Positions 15,031-22,828 of a stretch of DNA of 22,847 nucleotides are shown here, piece after piece; position 1 is the first letter of the stretch; each line of letters begins with the position of its first letter. Made by a program: the position numbers and the translations under genes. The notes beneath the pieces are model-generated. The model saw nothing but the letters and a program-made list of their open reading frames with translations. It was not told where the DNA came from and ran no database searches. The DNA comes from DATKZB01 sp035528235 (GTDB lineage Bacteria > Planctomycetota > Phycisphaerae > FEN-1346). The stretch covers positions 1-22,847 of the forward strand of contig DATKZB010000333.1 of the NCBI GenBank assembly GCA_035528235.1, given 5' to 3'.

Positions 15031-15055
15031 CCGGCCGTACCGGCCGCGGCTAAAC
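15031..15055. repeat. BIME-like right half copy next to copy D
   Basis: CCGGCCG-TAC-CGGCCG followed by CGGCTAAAC repeats the right end of the element just 10 bp after copy D. It is followed by GACGGCGCCCGCG, the same flank as after copy A. Confidence 0.7.
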
Positions 15056-15068
15056 GACGGCGCCCGCG

Positions 15069-16787
15069 CTAGCGGCCGGCCAGGCGGATTTTGGCGGCGG
15101 TTTCGCCGCCGTTGAGGAGGTGTACGAGCGGCGGCGGTCGGTCGGTGCCTTCGATGAAGGCGGGGCGGGCTTGCCACGGGGCTACGCTCAGGACGTTCGT
15201 CAGGTCCATCCAGTGCTGGAGCCGCGCGGGCTTCAGGTCCCACGTCATGTGGAAGTGGTTGGCGGGGGCGACCTGTTTGTACTCGACCATCGAGGCGTAC
15301 TTGGGCGTGACCCAGGTGTGTGGCCAAGTGACGTTCGACGTGTTGGCGACGGCCTGGGCGAGTTTCTCGGGCAGGTCGACGGTGGAGGCCTCGTCCCAGA
15401 CCATGCTGAAGAGGCCGGCCAGGTTGCTGTAGGCCAGCCTAGCGGCGATGCCGTGGATGCCGCCGGGCGAGACGAACGTGACGCTGTTTCCGCCGCCGGG
15501 GAAGTAGTAGAGTTCCGCCCCCGGCATCGAGACGTTCTTCAAGACCTTCTCGGGCGGGTCACCGGGCCGGCCGGCCCAATCGAGGCTGGCGCTGCCGGAG
15601 TTGTCGCCGTCCACAATGCCGCGCTGGGCCCAAACGTCCTTCGCGGTGAACTTCACGCCCAGTTTCCTGGCCAGGGCCTGGATCTCCCACGGTTCCCAGA
15701 CCTTGCGGAAGTCCATGAAGAGGGGCGGGTTGCCGCCCGAGAGCCACGTCATGACGAGCATCGTCAGCAGCCCTTGGGCGTCGGCCTCGGTGGCGAAGGG
15801 CAGCGGGGCCTTGGGGCCGCGATGGTCGAAGGTCGAGTTGAAGAGGCTCTCGGCGGCGTCGCAGATGGGCAGGGGGATGCCCCGCCGGTCGCTGCCCCAT
15901 TCGAGTTGGTTCATGAACCCGCCGCCGACGGCGTCGACCTCCGCGAGCAGGTCGCGCATGATGAGGTACATGGCCAGGCCCTGGTTGAACTTCTCGTCGG
16001 CGCCCGGTTGCGAGAGGTCCAGGCGGGGACCCAGGTGCCGGTCGACCCAGGCGCGGAGGCGCTTGAGTTCCGCCGCCGGGTAGGCCTTCTTGGCGAGCAT
16101 GTCGGACAGCAGTTTCATGTCGAGCCGGGTGATCTCCAGGCCGAACGTCCGCCGCGTCGCCAGGACGTGCGCGAGGGCCGTCTCCATGCCCATCGAGTCA
16201 TGGCCAAATATGACGACGCGGCGGCCCTTGAGACCCGCGTACGCCAGCGCGGCATAGCACCAGTCGACGAGGGCGTCGGCGGTGGCGGGGGTCATCTCGG
16301 GTTTCTGGCCGGTGTCGGGCCAGGTGCCGACGTTGAGCGCCGCCAGGCGGCCCATCTGCGCGAGGGCCCCGTTCAGGGCGTGGGCGAAGACGACGCCGGG
16401 CTTGGGTCCCGAGTTGCCGCACGTGATGTTCAGCGGCACGTCCGGCGGGAAGTGGGCCAGCAGGCTGATGACGGTCAGTTGCGGAAAGGCCCAGGTGTCC
16501 GGGGCGCAGACGAGGGCCTGGACCCCGGCGGCCTTGAACTGGCGGGCCACGAGGTCGGCCTGTTTCTCGCCGTCGACGAGGGTGGGTGTCCAGACGACGT
16601 TCACGGCCCGGCCGTCGGGCATCCGGACGCGGTCGGCCACCAGGTCGGCCACCAGGTGGGCGACGTTGGCGGCCCGGGTGCGCGAGGCCTCGTCGATGCG
16701 CGGGTCGCCCGTGGCGAACACGCCGAAGGTTACGGTTCCCGTCTTTCCTGCCGCCGGGTCATCCGCCAGTTTCTTCGCCTTGGCCAC
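15069..16787 (-). CDS. L-fucose isomerase-like aldose-ketose isomerase
   Basis: This is 572 aa, close to the roughly 590 of FucI. AAGGAG lies seven bases before the ATG. The family pattern is clear in the C-terminal half. C309-D310-A-A-E-S-L-F-N-S-T-F-D is followed by P-F-A-T-E334 and L-F-M-D359-F-R, and later by P-A-N-H511-F-H513. E334, D359 and one of H511/H513 match the manganese ligands (Glu, Asp, His) of L-fucose isomerase. It should interconvert an aldose and ketose, L-fucose to L-fuculose or a related sugar, in the cytoplasm. There is no signal peptide. It lies 94 bp downstream of the MalG-type permease and has its own candidate promoter in that gap. No kinase or aldolase of the fucose pathway is present in the window, so the substrate remains open. 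Confidence 0.85.
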   Translation of the reverse strand: MAKAKKLADDPAAGKTGTVTFGVFATGDPRIDEASRTRAANVAHLVADLVADRVRMPDGRAVNVVWTPTLVDGEKQADLVARQFKAAGVQALVCAPDTWAFPQLTVISLLAHFPPDVPLNITCGNSGPKPGVVFAHALNGALAQMGRLAALNVGTWPDTGQKPEMTPATADALVDWCYAALAYAGLKGRRVVIFGHDSMGMETALAHVLATRRTFGLEITRLDMKLLSDMLAKKAYPAAELKRLRAWVDRHLGPRLDLSQPGADEKFNQGLAMYLIMRDLLAEVDAVGGGFMNQLEWGSDRRGIPLPICDAAESLFNSTFDHRGPKAPLPFATEADAQGLLTMLVMTWLSGGNPPLFMDFRKVWEPWEIQALARKLGVKFTAKDVWAQRGIVDGDNSGSASLDWAGRPGDPPEKVLKNVSMPGAELYYFPGGGNSVTFVSPGGIHGIAARLAYSNLAGLFSMVWDEASTVDLPEKLAQAVANTSNVTWPHTWVTPKYASMVEYKQVAPANHFHMTWDLKPARLQHWMDLTNVLSVAPWQARPAFIEGTDRPPPLVHLLNGGETAAKIRLAGR

Positions 16788-16825
16788 GGCCGATCTCCTT
16801 GTCGCAGGTCCGCTCCTGAGGTTCC

Positions 16826-16854
16826 AGAATACGCCGGCGCCGGGCCGAACTCAA
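16826..16854 (-). promoter_or_regulatory. Promoter of the FucI-like isomerase gene
   Basis: On the minus strand TTGAGT (16854-16849) and TATTCT (16831-16826) are separated by 17 bp. The start codon is at 16787, giving a leader of about 30 nt with AAGGAG. Confidence 0.5.
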
Positions 16855-16881
16855 GTCAATCCGGCGTCGCGCGGGGCGGGC

Positions 16882-17739
16882 TCAGCCTTTCAGGGCGCCG
16901 GCGGTCACGCCGCGAATGAAGAACCGCATCGTGAAGATGAACAGGATAATCAGGGGAACCGAGGCAATGGCGTAGGCGCTCATCATGGGGCCCCATTCCT
17001 TGACGTAGGCGTCGGCCAGGCGGTAGAGGGCGACGGCCATGGGCAGGCGGTCGGGTTCGCGGATGACGAGCAGCGGCAGGAGGAAGTTGTTCCATCCGCC
17101 GATGAACGAGAGGCAGGCCAGCGTGGCCAGGATCGACCCGTTCATCGGCAGGACGACGTGCCAGATTTGCCGCAGGGGACCCGCGCCGTCCATCTCGGCG
17201 GCCTCGAAGAGTTCCTCGGGCGTGTCTTCGATGTAGTTGCGCAAAATGAAGATGTTGAAGACCTGGGCCCCGGCGATGCCCGTCAGCACCAGCGCGGTGT
17301 AGGTGTTCAGCAGGTTCATGTTCCGCAGCAGCGTAAAGAGCGGCATGAGGTTGGCCACGCCGGGCATCAGCATCAGGATGATGAAGGCCGACCACAGCAG
17401 GTTGTGCCCGGGCATCCGGTACCGGGCGAAGACGTAGGATGCCAGGACGGCCAGCACCAGCGCCCCCACGGTAGGCACCAGCGACAGGTACAGCGTGTTG
17501 GGGATCGAGGCGCCGATGGTCTCCCATCCCGTGACGTAGTTCTCCACGTGCATGGGCGCCGTGGGCAGCCAGGGTTGGCGGTAGAACTCGCGGTTGGTCT
17601 TGGCCGAGATGTTGAACATCATGTACAGCGGGAAGAAGGCGAACACGAGCATCGACAGAACGAAGCCGTGCTTCACCGCCTCGGCCATCTTGCCGCGAAG
17701 CGACTTCGAGTGCATGTATCCGGTGACGGCGGCGGTCAT
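16882..17739 (-). CDS. ABC sugar transporter permease, MalG/UgpE type
   Basis: This is 285 aa. The start at 17739 overlaps the stop of the preceding permease as ATGA, so the two are translationally coupled. Several hydrophobic helices are visible: about 24-42, 85-105, 115-138, 145-166, 205-225 and 250-275. The EAA coupling loop, which contacts the ATPase, is at residues 179-198 (EAAEMDGAGPLRQIWHVVLP). This type of permease pairs with a MalF-type subunit to form the membrane channel for an oligosaccharide or sugar. An ATPase gene is not found here, so the pair probably borrows a shared MsmK/MalK-like ATPase encoded elsewhere. Confidence 0.9.
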   Translation of the reverse strand: MTAAVTGYMHSKSLRGKMAEAVKHGFVLSMLVFAFFPLYMMFNISAKTNREFYRQPWLPTAPMHVENYVTGWETIGASIPNTLYLSLVPTVGALVLAVLASYVFARYRMPGHNLLWSAFIILMLMPGVANLMPLFTLLRNMNLLNTYTALVLTGIAGAQVFNIFILRNYIEDTPEELFEAAEMDGAGPLRQIWHVVLPMNGSILATLACLSFIGGWNNFLLPLLVIREPDRLPMAVALYRLADAYVKEWGPMMSAYAIASVPLIILFIFTMRFFIRGVTAGALKG

Positions 17740-18677
17740 TTGCTCACCCGCACGTAACGGTTGTTGACCCACGTCAGGGCCAGGATCAGGAAGAACAGCA
17801 GCAGGCCGATGGCGCAGGCGTAGCCGGCCTCGCCGTCGGTAAACGCCTTACGGAACATGTACAGGCCGGGCACCATGAGTTTGCCGTTGGGCCCGCCCGT
17901 GTCGGTGAAGAGGATGAAGATGAGGCCCCAGCCGTTGAGCGTGCCGATGATCATCAGGATGAGGTTCAGCCGGACCTGGGTCATGATGAGCGGCAGTTCG
18001 ATGTTCCAGAACTTGCGGAACCAGCCGCACCCGTCGATCTCGGCGGCGTCGTACACGCTCTGGTCAATGTTCCCCAGCCCCGCCAGGTACAGCAGGACGC
18101 TGACGACGCCCACCCACGGGAACCCCCAGAAGATGTAGGCCCACAGCACCAGGTCGGGGTGACCGAGCCAGGCCGGGGCGCCCGTGGCGAAGGCGTCGGT
18201 GCCCACCCATTCGCCCAGCGTCTGGAGCACCCGCATCAGCCCCGTGGCGCTCAGCACCCGGTTCAGCGGGCCGAACGTCGGGTCGTACAGAAACTTCCAC
18301 AAGAGCAGCCACACCATGCCCGGAATGATCATCGGAATGACGAACAGCACCCGGTACAGGTACCGCCATCGCTCGCCCGTCATGCGGTGGATGGCCACGG
18401 CCGTGGCGATCGAGGGCACCATCTTGACGAGGTTCGTCAGGATCAGGATCAGGATGAGGCCGAAGCCCGCCAGCAGGACCTCGTCGGTGAACGCCCGGGT
18501 AAAGTTCTCCAGGCCGATGTACTCTTCCATCTCGTCGCCGTCCCAGCGGAAGACCGAGTGGTACACGCCGCTGGCGGCCGGGAAGTACGAGAACGTGCAG
18601 ATGAACGCCAGGGCCGGCAGAATCAGCAGGTACAGTCCCCACCGGTGCCGCAGTTGCCGGAAGGTGATGATCTTCAC
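17736..18677 (-). CDS. ABC sugar transporter permease, MalF/UgpA type
   Basis: This is 313 aa from GTG 18677, which overlaps the stop of the binding-protein gene as GTGA. The start is chosen because the first helix begins at residue 14 (GLYLLILPALAFI) as in family members; farther upstream the frame encodes Arg/Pro-rich shadow sequence. The EAA loop is at residues 210-230 (DAAEIDGCGWFRKFWNIELP). At least six transmembrane helices are visible. It forms the sugar-conducting channel with the downstream MalG-type partner. A region at about 150-175 (LGEWVGTDAFATGAPAW) is a longer periplasmic or cytoplasmic loop than usual for short members of the family. Confidence 0.9.
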   Translation of the reverse strand: MKIITFRQLRHRWGLYLLILPALAFICTFSYFPAASGVYHSVFRWDGDEMEEYIGLENFTRAFTDEVLLAGFGLILILILTNLVKMVPSIATAVAIHRMTGERWRYLYRVLFVIPMIIPGMVWLLLWKFLYDPTFGPLNRVLSATGLMRVLQTLGEWVGTDAFATGAPAWLGHPDLVLWAYIFWGFPWVGVVSVLLYLAGLGNIDQSVYDAAEIDGCGWFRKFWNIELPLIMTQVRLNLILMIIGTLNGWGLIFILFTDTGGPNGKLMVPGLYMFRKAFTDGEAGYACAIGLLLFFLILALTWVNNRYVRVSK

Positions 18678-20518
18678 TCGGCACCCCCCGCGCGTTTGGC
18701 GGCGTAGATCTTCTTGGCCGCCTCGAAGTAGCGGACGTCGTCGGCCCGTTCGGCGATGCGGCGGCTCTGGCCGAGCACCAGGGCCACGTAGTTCTCGCGG
18801 ACCTGCTCCGTCAGGCCGCCGCGCAACACCCGGGCCCGGGCCTGGGCCAACTGGAACTCCGTCTGGACCGTGCCGGTGTACGCCTCGCGCCACCGTTTCT
18901 CGAAGTCCTGGAGGACGTACTTGTCGTAGTCGGCCATGTACCGGGTGATGAACCGCTTATAATGGCCGTCGAGCCACCCCGCCAGGGGCACGTCCTGCGG
19001 CGGGCTGACACCGACAAAGCCCTGGTACTGCTGGTCGTACCGCAACTTGGTGTCGCCGCCGAAGTCCATCCAGTACACGCAGTACACGCCCTCGACGTTC
19101 GGCGTGAACGGCTCGAGCACCGGCGCCGGTACGGCCCCCCGGACCGCCGGGAACCACGAGAACTTGTTGTTCAGCCACTCGTTCACCCGCCGGCTCGACA
19201 TGAAATGCATGAAGTCGATCGCCAGGTCCGGGTGCCGGCTGAACTTCGTCAGCGACATCGGGAAGCCCGACTTCGTCCCCGCCTCGGTAATCCGGTGCCG
19301 GATGGTCTCGTAGTACGGCTGGCCGGGCCGGGGCATCGGGAAGTCGAAGACCAGGATGTCGAACAGGCCCTCGACCTGTTGCTGCATCGTCCCGGCCTCC
19401 CACGAGCCGGTGGCCATCATCACCGCCTTGCCCTGGGCGAACATGAAGACCGAGTCCTCCCGCTTCATGTTCATGAACCCCGGGTTGAACTGCTGGCAGA
19501 TGCGGTACAGCAGTTTGTGCCCGGCGGCCAGGTCGGGGTCGTTGACGACGTCGATGTCGCCCTGGGCCACCGCCAGCAGGCGTTCGCCGTTGCCGATGCT
19601 GCTGTCGCCGTCGAGGTCGCCCTTGGCGAGCAGGTTCCACGTGCACCGCTCGTAGTACCGGCCGCGGAAGATGTCGGCCACGTAATCGCTGCCGGCGATC
19701 GGCACCAGTTTCTGGCCGGCCTTATCGCCGTAGGCCTTGATGCGATCGCAGACCCGGAAGAACGTCTCCAGGTCCTGGGGCCCGCGCACCTGCCCCGTCT
19801 TGGGGTCTCGCGGCAGGAGGTCGCCGGCGGCCGCCTCCAGCAGGTTCTTGTTGGCGAAGATGCGGACGGTGAACACCGACAGCGGCATGGCGTAGTAGTC
19901 CTGGAGTTCCCAGTACCACCCGCCCTTCATGTTGTCGATATACGTCTTCCGCCAGGGCACGCCCTCCAGGACCCCCAGATCGGGCACCTGGGCCGGGTCG
20001 CCCCCCAGCAGGCGGACCAGCCGGGCGTCCATCTCCCGGGCGTTGTACGGGTTCGGATGGTCCACCCGTTCGGTGACGGGCACGAAGTACCGCACGATCC
20101 AGTTGGCCTCGAACCGGTTCTCGATGAGGTCCGGGGCCGTGCGGCCGACCAGTTGCGTCCGGACCCACTGGGTGTAGGCCCGTTCGGGCACCTCGATCTG
20201 CTGGACCTCGACGTCGGGGTGGATTTTCTCGTACAGGCGGCAGGCCTCGTCGACGGCCTTGACGATGCCCCCCTCCAGTTGCCAGTGGACGAACCGGATG
20301 ATCCGCCTATCGCCCGTCAGGCTCGTCTCCCCCGCCTTCCAGAACGCCTGGTACGTGACGTGCACCACCGACCACCCGAACGCCGCCGCCAGAATCGCCA
20401 GGCCCACGACGTTCTTGGCGCGTTCCCAGCGCCGGCGTTTCTGCTCGGTCAGCAGGGACTCGCGCGCGGCATCCGCGGCGCCGGCGGCTGCGGGACGGGG
20501 CTCGGGCGGACGGGTCAT
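18674..20518 (-). CDS. Membrane-anchored extracellular sugar-binding protein with EF-hand loop
   Basis: This is 614 aa, clearly longer than the typical 400-450 of this class. The ATG at 20518 overlaps the stop of the TPR gene as ATGA. Residues 1-35 are hydrophilic and end in QKRRRWERAK. Residues 36-56 are one transmembrane helix, so this is an anchor rather than a cleaved or lipoprotein signal. The solute-binding fold starts near residue 72 (RRIIRFVHWQLEGG). Residues 301-312 read DLDGDSSIGNGE, a canonical EF-hand calcium loop with all ligand positions filled. A helical C-terminal extension follows from about residue 535. It would capture sugar outside the membrane and deliver it to the two downstream permeases. 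The assignment to family 1 solute-binding proteins is by pattern and context. Confidence 0.85.
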   Translation of the reverse strand: MTRPPEPRPAAAGAADAARESLLTEQKRRRWERAKNVVGLAILAAAFGWSVVHVTYQAFWKAGETSLTGDRRIIRFVHWQLEGGIVKAVDEACRLYEKIHPDVEVQQIEVPERAYTQWVRTQLVGRTAPDLIENRFEANWIVRYFVPVTERVDHPNPYNAREMDARLVRLLGGDPAQVPDLGVLEGVPWRKTYIDNMKGGWYWELQDYYAMPLSVFTVRIFANKNLLEAAAGDLLPRDPKTGQVRGPQDLETFFRVCDRIKAYGDKAGQKLVPIAGSDYVADIFRGRYYERCTWNLLAKGDLDGDSSIGNGERLLAVAQGDIDVVNDPDLAAGHKLLYRICQQFNPGFMNMKREDSVFMFAQGKAVMMATGSWEAGTMQQQVEGLFDILVFDFPMPRPGQPYYETIRHRITEAGTKSGFPMSLTKFSRHPDLAIDFMHFMSSRRVNEWLNNKFSWFPAVRGAVPAPVLEPFTPNVEGVYCVYWMDFGGDTKLRYDQQYQGFVGVSPPQDVPLAGWLDGHYKRFITRYMADYDKYVLQDFEKRWREAYTGTVQTEFQLAQARARVLRGGLTEQVRENYVALVLGQSRRIAERADDVRYFEAAKKIYAAKRAGGAE

Positions 20519-21423
20519 CGGGCCTCCCCCCCGGCGGCGGGGCCCGTGGCGGCGGCGGCCTTCTTGCGGCAGTCGTCGGCCCATATCTTCGCCACGTAAT
20601 ACCGGTCGTCTCGCACGATCTCCTTGGTGATCTTCTCGTACCAGGTGATGGCCAGAGCGTAGTCCTTCAGTTGGTGCTCCGCGATGTACCCGGCCGACAG
20701 GCACAACATCGCCCGGACCTCGGTGCCGGGGATGCCCGCCTTGTCGGCGGCGGCCCAGTGGTCCAGCGTCAGGCGGTACTGCCGGCGGAGTTTGTACAGC
20801 CCGCCCAGGTGCCAGTGCATGACGGCCGCCATGACGTTGTCCGGCCGACGGGCCAGCCACTTCTTCAGGATGGCCACGCCCTGGTCCTCCGAGGCCGCGT
20901 CGCCCACCTTCTCCAGGTACGTCTGGGCCAGCCGGTACGCCGCCTCGTCGGCCGCCGGATGGTCGGGCCACGTCTTCAGGATGCGGCGATACCTGGCCCG
21001 GGCCGACTCCACCTGGCGGCCCTTCTCGTACTCGGGCAGGTCGTCGTTCCGGGCCAGCGCCAGCAGGGCCCAGGGGGCCGACTTCGTGTCGCCGAACTCC
21101 TCGGCCACCTGCTCGTACAGCCGGATGGCCCGTGGCAGGTCGGTGCCGCTGGGCCGCGACTGCCACAGCAGGGCCAGGCCGAACGTGGCCTCGGCCCGCT
21201 CCTCGCGGTCCGTCGTCCGGGCCAAGGCCTCTTCGAACGCCTTCTGGGCCTTCGGATGGTTGGCGTACCGCATCTCCTGCCAGCCCTGGGCCAGCAGCGG
21301 GTTCTTGCTCGTCTGGGGCGCTGCGGCGGTCTCACGGGCCGGCGCTGCCGCCAGGGCGAGGGGGGGAACCAGCAGAAGGGCGACCACAACAAGGCCGGTC
21401 TCCATCGCGGTGAATCGGGCCAT
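20515..21423 (-). CDS. Secreted TPR-repeat protein, first gene of the transporter operon
   Basis: This is 302 aa. The ATG at 21423 is preceded by AGGGG. An N-terminal hydrophobic segment (LVVVALLLVPPLALAAA) ends in A-A-A and looks like a signal peptide, placing the rest outside the cytoplasm. Residues of about 45-285 form helical pairs of the tetratricopeptide type, e.g. KAQKAFEEALARTTDREERAEATFGLALLW, written here in part: AFEEALAR, AIRLYEQVAEEFGD, AWALLALAR-like and YALAITWYEKI. Such proteins act as scaffolds for protein-protein contacts. The stop overlaps the start of the binding-protein gene, which ties it to the transporter. It could hold the binding protein or a surface glycan-handling complex; this is inference. 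Confidence 0.75.
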   Translation of the reverse strand: MARFTAMETGLVVVALLLVPPLALAAAPARETAAAPQTSKNPLLAQGWQEMRYANHPKAQKAFEEALARTTDREERAEATFGLALLWQSRPSGTDLPRAIRLYEQVAEEFGDTKSAPWALLALARNDDLPEYEKGRQVESARARYRRILKTWPDHPAADEAAYRLAQTYLEKVGDAASEDQGVAILKKWLARRPDNVMAAVMHWHLGGLYKLRRQYRLTLDHWAAADKAGIPGTEVRAMLCLSAGYIAEHQLKDYALAITWYEKITKEIVRDDRYYVAKIWADDCRKKAAAATGPAAGGEAR

Positions 21424-21476
21424 GATATCCCCTGATTCCCGGCACATCAGGCAGGCGCGCAACGATTCCGAAACTA

Positions 21477-21506
21477 CTTGTAGCCGGTCCGGGGCCGTCG
21501 CCTCAA
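21477..21506 (-). promoter_or_regulatory. Weak candidate promoter of the transporter operon
   Basis: On the minus strand TTGAGG (21506-21501) and TACAAG (21482-21477) are 18 bp apart, about 55 bp upstream of the TPR start codon. The -10 box is poor. Confidence 0.3.
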
Positions 21507-21558
21507 CCAAAAAACAGCAAACAAGCGGCCTGCGCCGCGTTGGACCGCGGACGCCGTC

Positions 21559-21639
21559 GTTTAGCCGTCGCCGGTACGGCGACGGGAACGGCCGTCGAGC
21601 ATCCATCGCCGCTGCCCGCGGCCGTGCCGGCCGCGGCTA
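21559..21639. repeat. BIME-like repeat copy E (right end damaged)
   Basis: It starts with GTTTAGCCGTCGCCG like the other copies. Its right hairpin is a perfect CCGCGGCCG-TGC-CGGCCGCGG, but the terminal GGCTAAAC reads GGCTATGG. It lies 16 bp after the stop of the UroD-like gene. Confidence 0.8.
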
Positions 21640-21655
21640 TGGCGCCGGCGCCGGG

Positions 21656-22669
21656 TCACCGCCGGCGCAGGTCCAGGTACGCCTCGATGCACGCCTCGGC
21701 GTTGGCGATGGGCACGTTGGGCGGAATGTGGTTGCCGACGGCGAAGAAGTAACCAGGGCACGCGCGGCCAAGGTCCATGCACCGCTTGACCTCGGCCCGG
21801 ACGGCCTCCGGCGTGCCGAACGTCAGCACCCGCGTGTCGGCGTTGCCCATGATGACGTGCGTGCGGCCGTACCTGGCCACGATGGCATCGAGGCTCGTGA
21901 GCGGCTCGAAGATGAACCCCTCGGCCCCGGCGTCCGCGATGGCGTCGACCTGGGCCGTGAAGTTCCCGTCGGAGCAGAACAGCACCTTCTTGCCGGCGTC
22001 CTTCACCTTGTCCCAGTACCGCCGGTAGTTGGCGAAGACGTAGCGGTCGTAGAACTCGGGCCGGAAGATGCCGCCTTGCGTCCAGACCATGTCGTCGTGC
22101 GTCAGAAAGACCTCGATGTCGGTCCGGGCCCACGCCTCGACGTAGGCCATGAGGTAATCGGCCCAGCGGTTCAAGAGCGCGCCGAACCGTTCGGGGTCGA
22201 GGCCGGCGGCCGTCAGCAAATTCTCCCACCCGAAGGCGTCGATGGCCCACGAGACGACGCTCCGGTACAGACCGCCCGAGATGACGCCCGTGCCCTTCCG
22301 CGCCTCGTCGTACCACGCCTGGTACGCGGCGGCCTGTGCCCGGACGTCCACGGGGCCGTACTCCTCGCGCGGGTCGAGGGCGTAAATCGCCTCGACGTCG
22401 GTGAAGGGCGACGGCTTGGGCAGCCGGTAATCGCTGCCGTCGGGCTGCCAGTAGGCGTGGCCCATGTCGGTCCACCGGCCGCGCGGGATGGCGGGCGAGT
22501 CGGTGGACCAGCGGAAATCGAAGTCCAGCAGTTCCTCAATGCCGGCCTCGGGCCGGCCCGCCTTGCGACGGAGATGCTGGAGCCACTCGGGGTGCGTCAC
22601 GTACTGGGTGTGCGGGATCTCGTCGGGCATCTCGAGCCGCATCGCCGCCAGGCCCCGCTCGGTGCTCAT
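21656..22669 (-). CDS. Uroporphyrinogen decarboxylase (UroD) superfamily protein
   Basis: This is 337 aa, near the normal family length. AAGGAA lies seven bases before the ATG. The TIM-barrel pattern of UroD-like proteins is seen as I-E-V-F-L-T-H-D-D-M, then K-K-V-L-F-C-S-D-G-N with D-A-G-A-E-G-F-I-F-E-P, H-V-I-M-G-N-A-D-T and E-V-K-R-C-M-D-L. The SDGN position corresponds to the H-x-C/D-G-N strand of UroD and methyltransferase relatives. It is probably not true HemE, since it sits beside sugar genes and such paralogues are abundant in Planctomycetota and often stand in carbohydrate or one-carbon loci. Its reaction is unknown; demethylation or a corrinoid-linked transfer is one possibility. 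It is separated from the transporter operon by repeat E. Confidence 0.8.
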   Translation of the reverse strand: MSTERGLAAMRLEMPDEIPHTQYVTHPEWLQHLRRKAGRPEAGIEELLDFDFRWSTDSPAIPRGRWTDMGHAYWQPDGSDYRLPKPSPFTDVEAIYALDPREEYGPVDVRAQAAAYQAWYDEARKGTGVISGGLYRSVVSWAIDAFGWENLLTAAGLDPERFGALLNRWADYLMAYVEAWARTDIEVFLTHDDMVWTQGGIFRPEFYDRYVFANYRRYWDKVKDAGKKVLFCSDGNFTAQVDAIADAGAEGFIFEPLTSLDAIVARYGRTHVIMGNADTRVLTFGTPEAVRAEVKRCMDLGRACPGYFFAVGNHIPPNVPIANAEACIEAYLDLRRR

Positions 22670-22703
22670 GGGTGGGTTCCTTGGGCCGGTTCGCCGCATG
22701 GAC

Positions 22704-22828
22704 CGGCCGTTGCCGGCATGGCAACGCGTTTGCGCGGCGGGTCCCCGTACCCGCCGCGCTCCCCGCGGGTGCTCGACGGGCACGGTGGGTGCGGGGACCC
22801 ACCGCGCAAGCGCCCTGTCGCGGCTAAA
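22704..22828. repeat. Composite palindromic repeat region of a different type
   Basis: Three hairpins follow each other. CGTTGCC pairs with GGCAACG around 22708-22726. GCGCGGCGGGT (22732-22742) pairs with ACCCGCCGCGC (22749-22759). GGTGGGT (22784-22790) pairs with ACCCACC (22797-22803). TTGCGCGG near 22730 and CCGCGCAA near 22802 are an outer inverted pair. The stretch ends in CGGCTAAAC (22820-22828), the same end as the BIME repeats. No gene is seen from 22670 to the window edge. Confidence 0.6.

Noticed and set aside
14815..15055. The closely spaced repeats as a CRISPR array.
   Set aside because: The units are 84 bp and palindromic at two places, spacing is irregular, no cas genes are present, and copies are scattered in other gaps.
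15120..17757. Long + strand open frames opposite the isomerase and permease genes.
   Set aside because: Their low-complexity Gly/Arg/Asp/His/Val-rich products lack any motif, while the minus-strand genes carry family signatures and ribosome sites.
20519..21166. N-terminal extension of the binding protein through the TPR gene.
   Set aside because: The ATGA overlap at 20515-20518, the transmembrane anchor just after that ATG and the TPR repeats in the other frame place the start at 20518.
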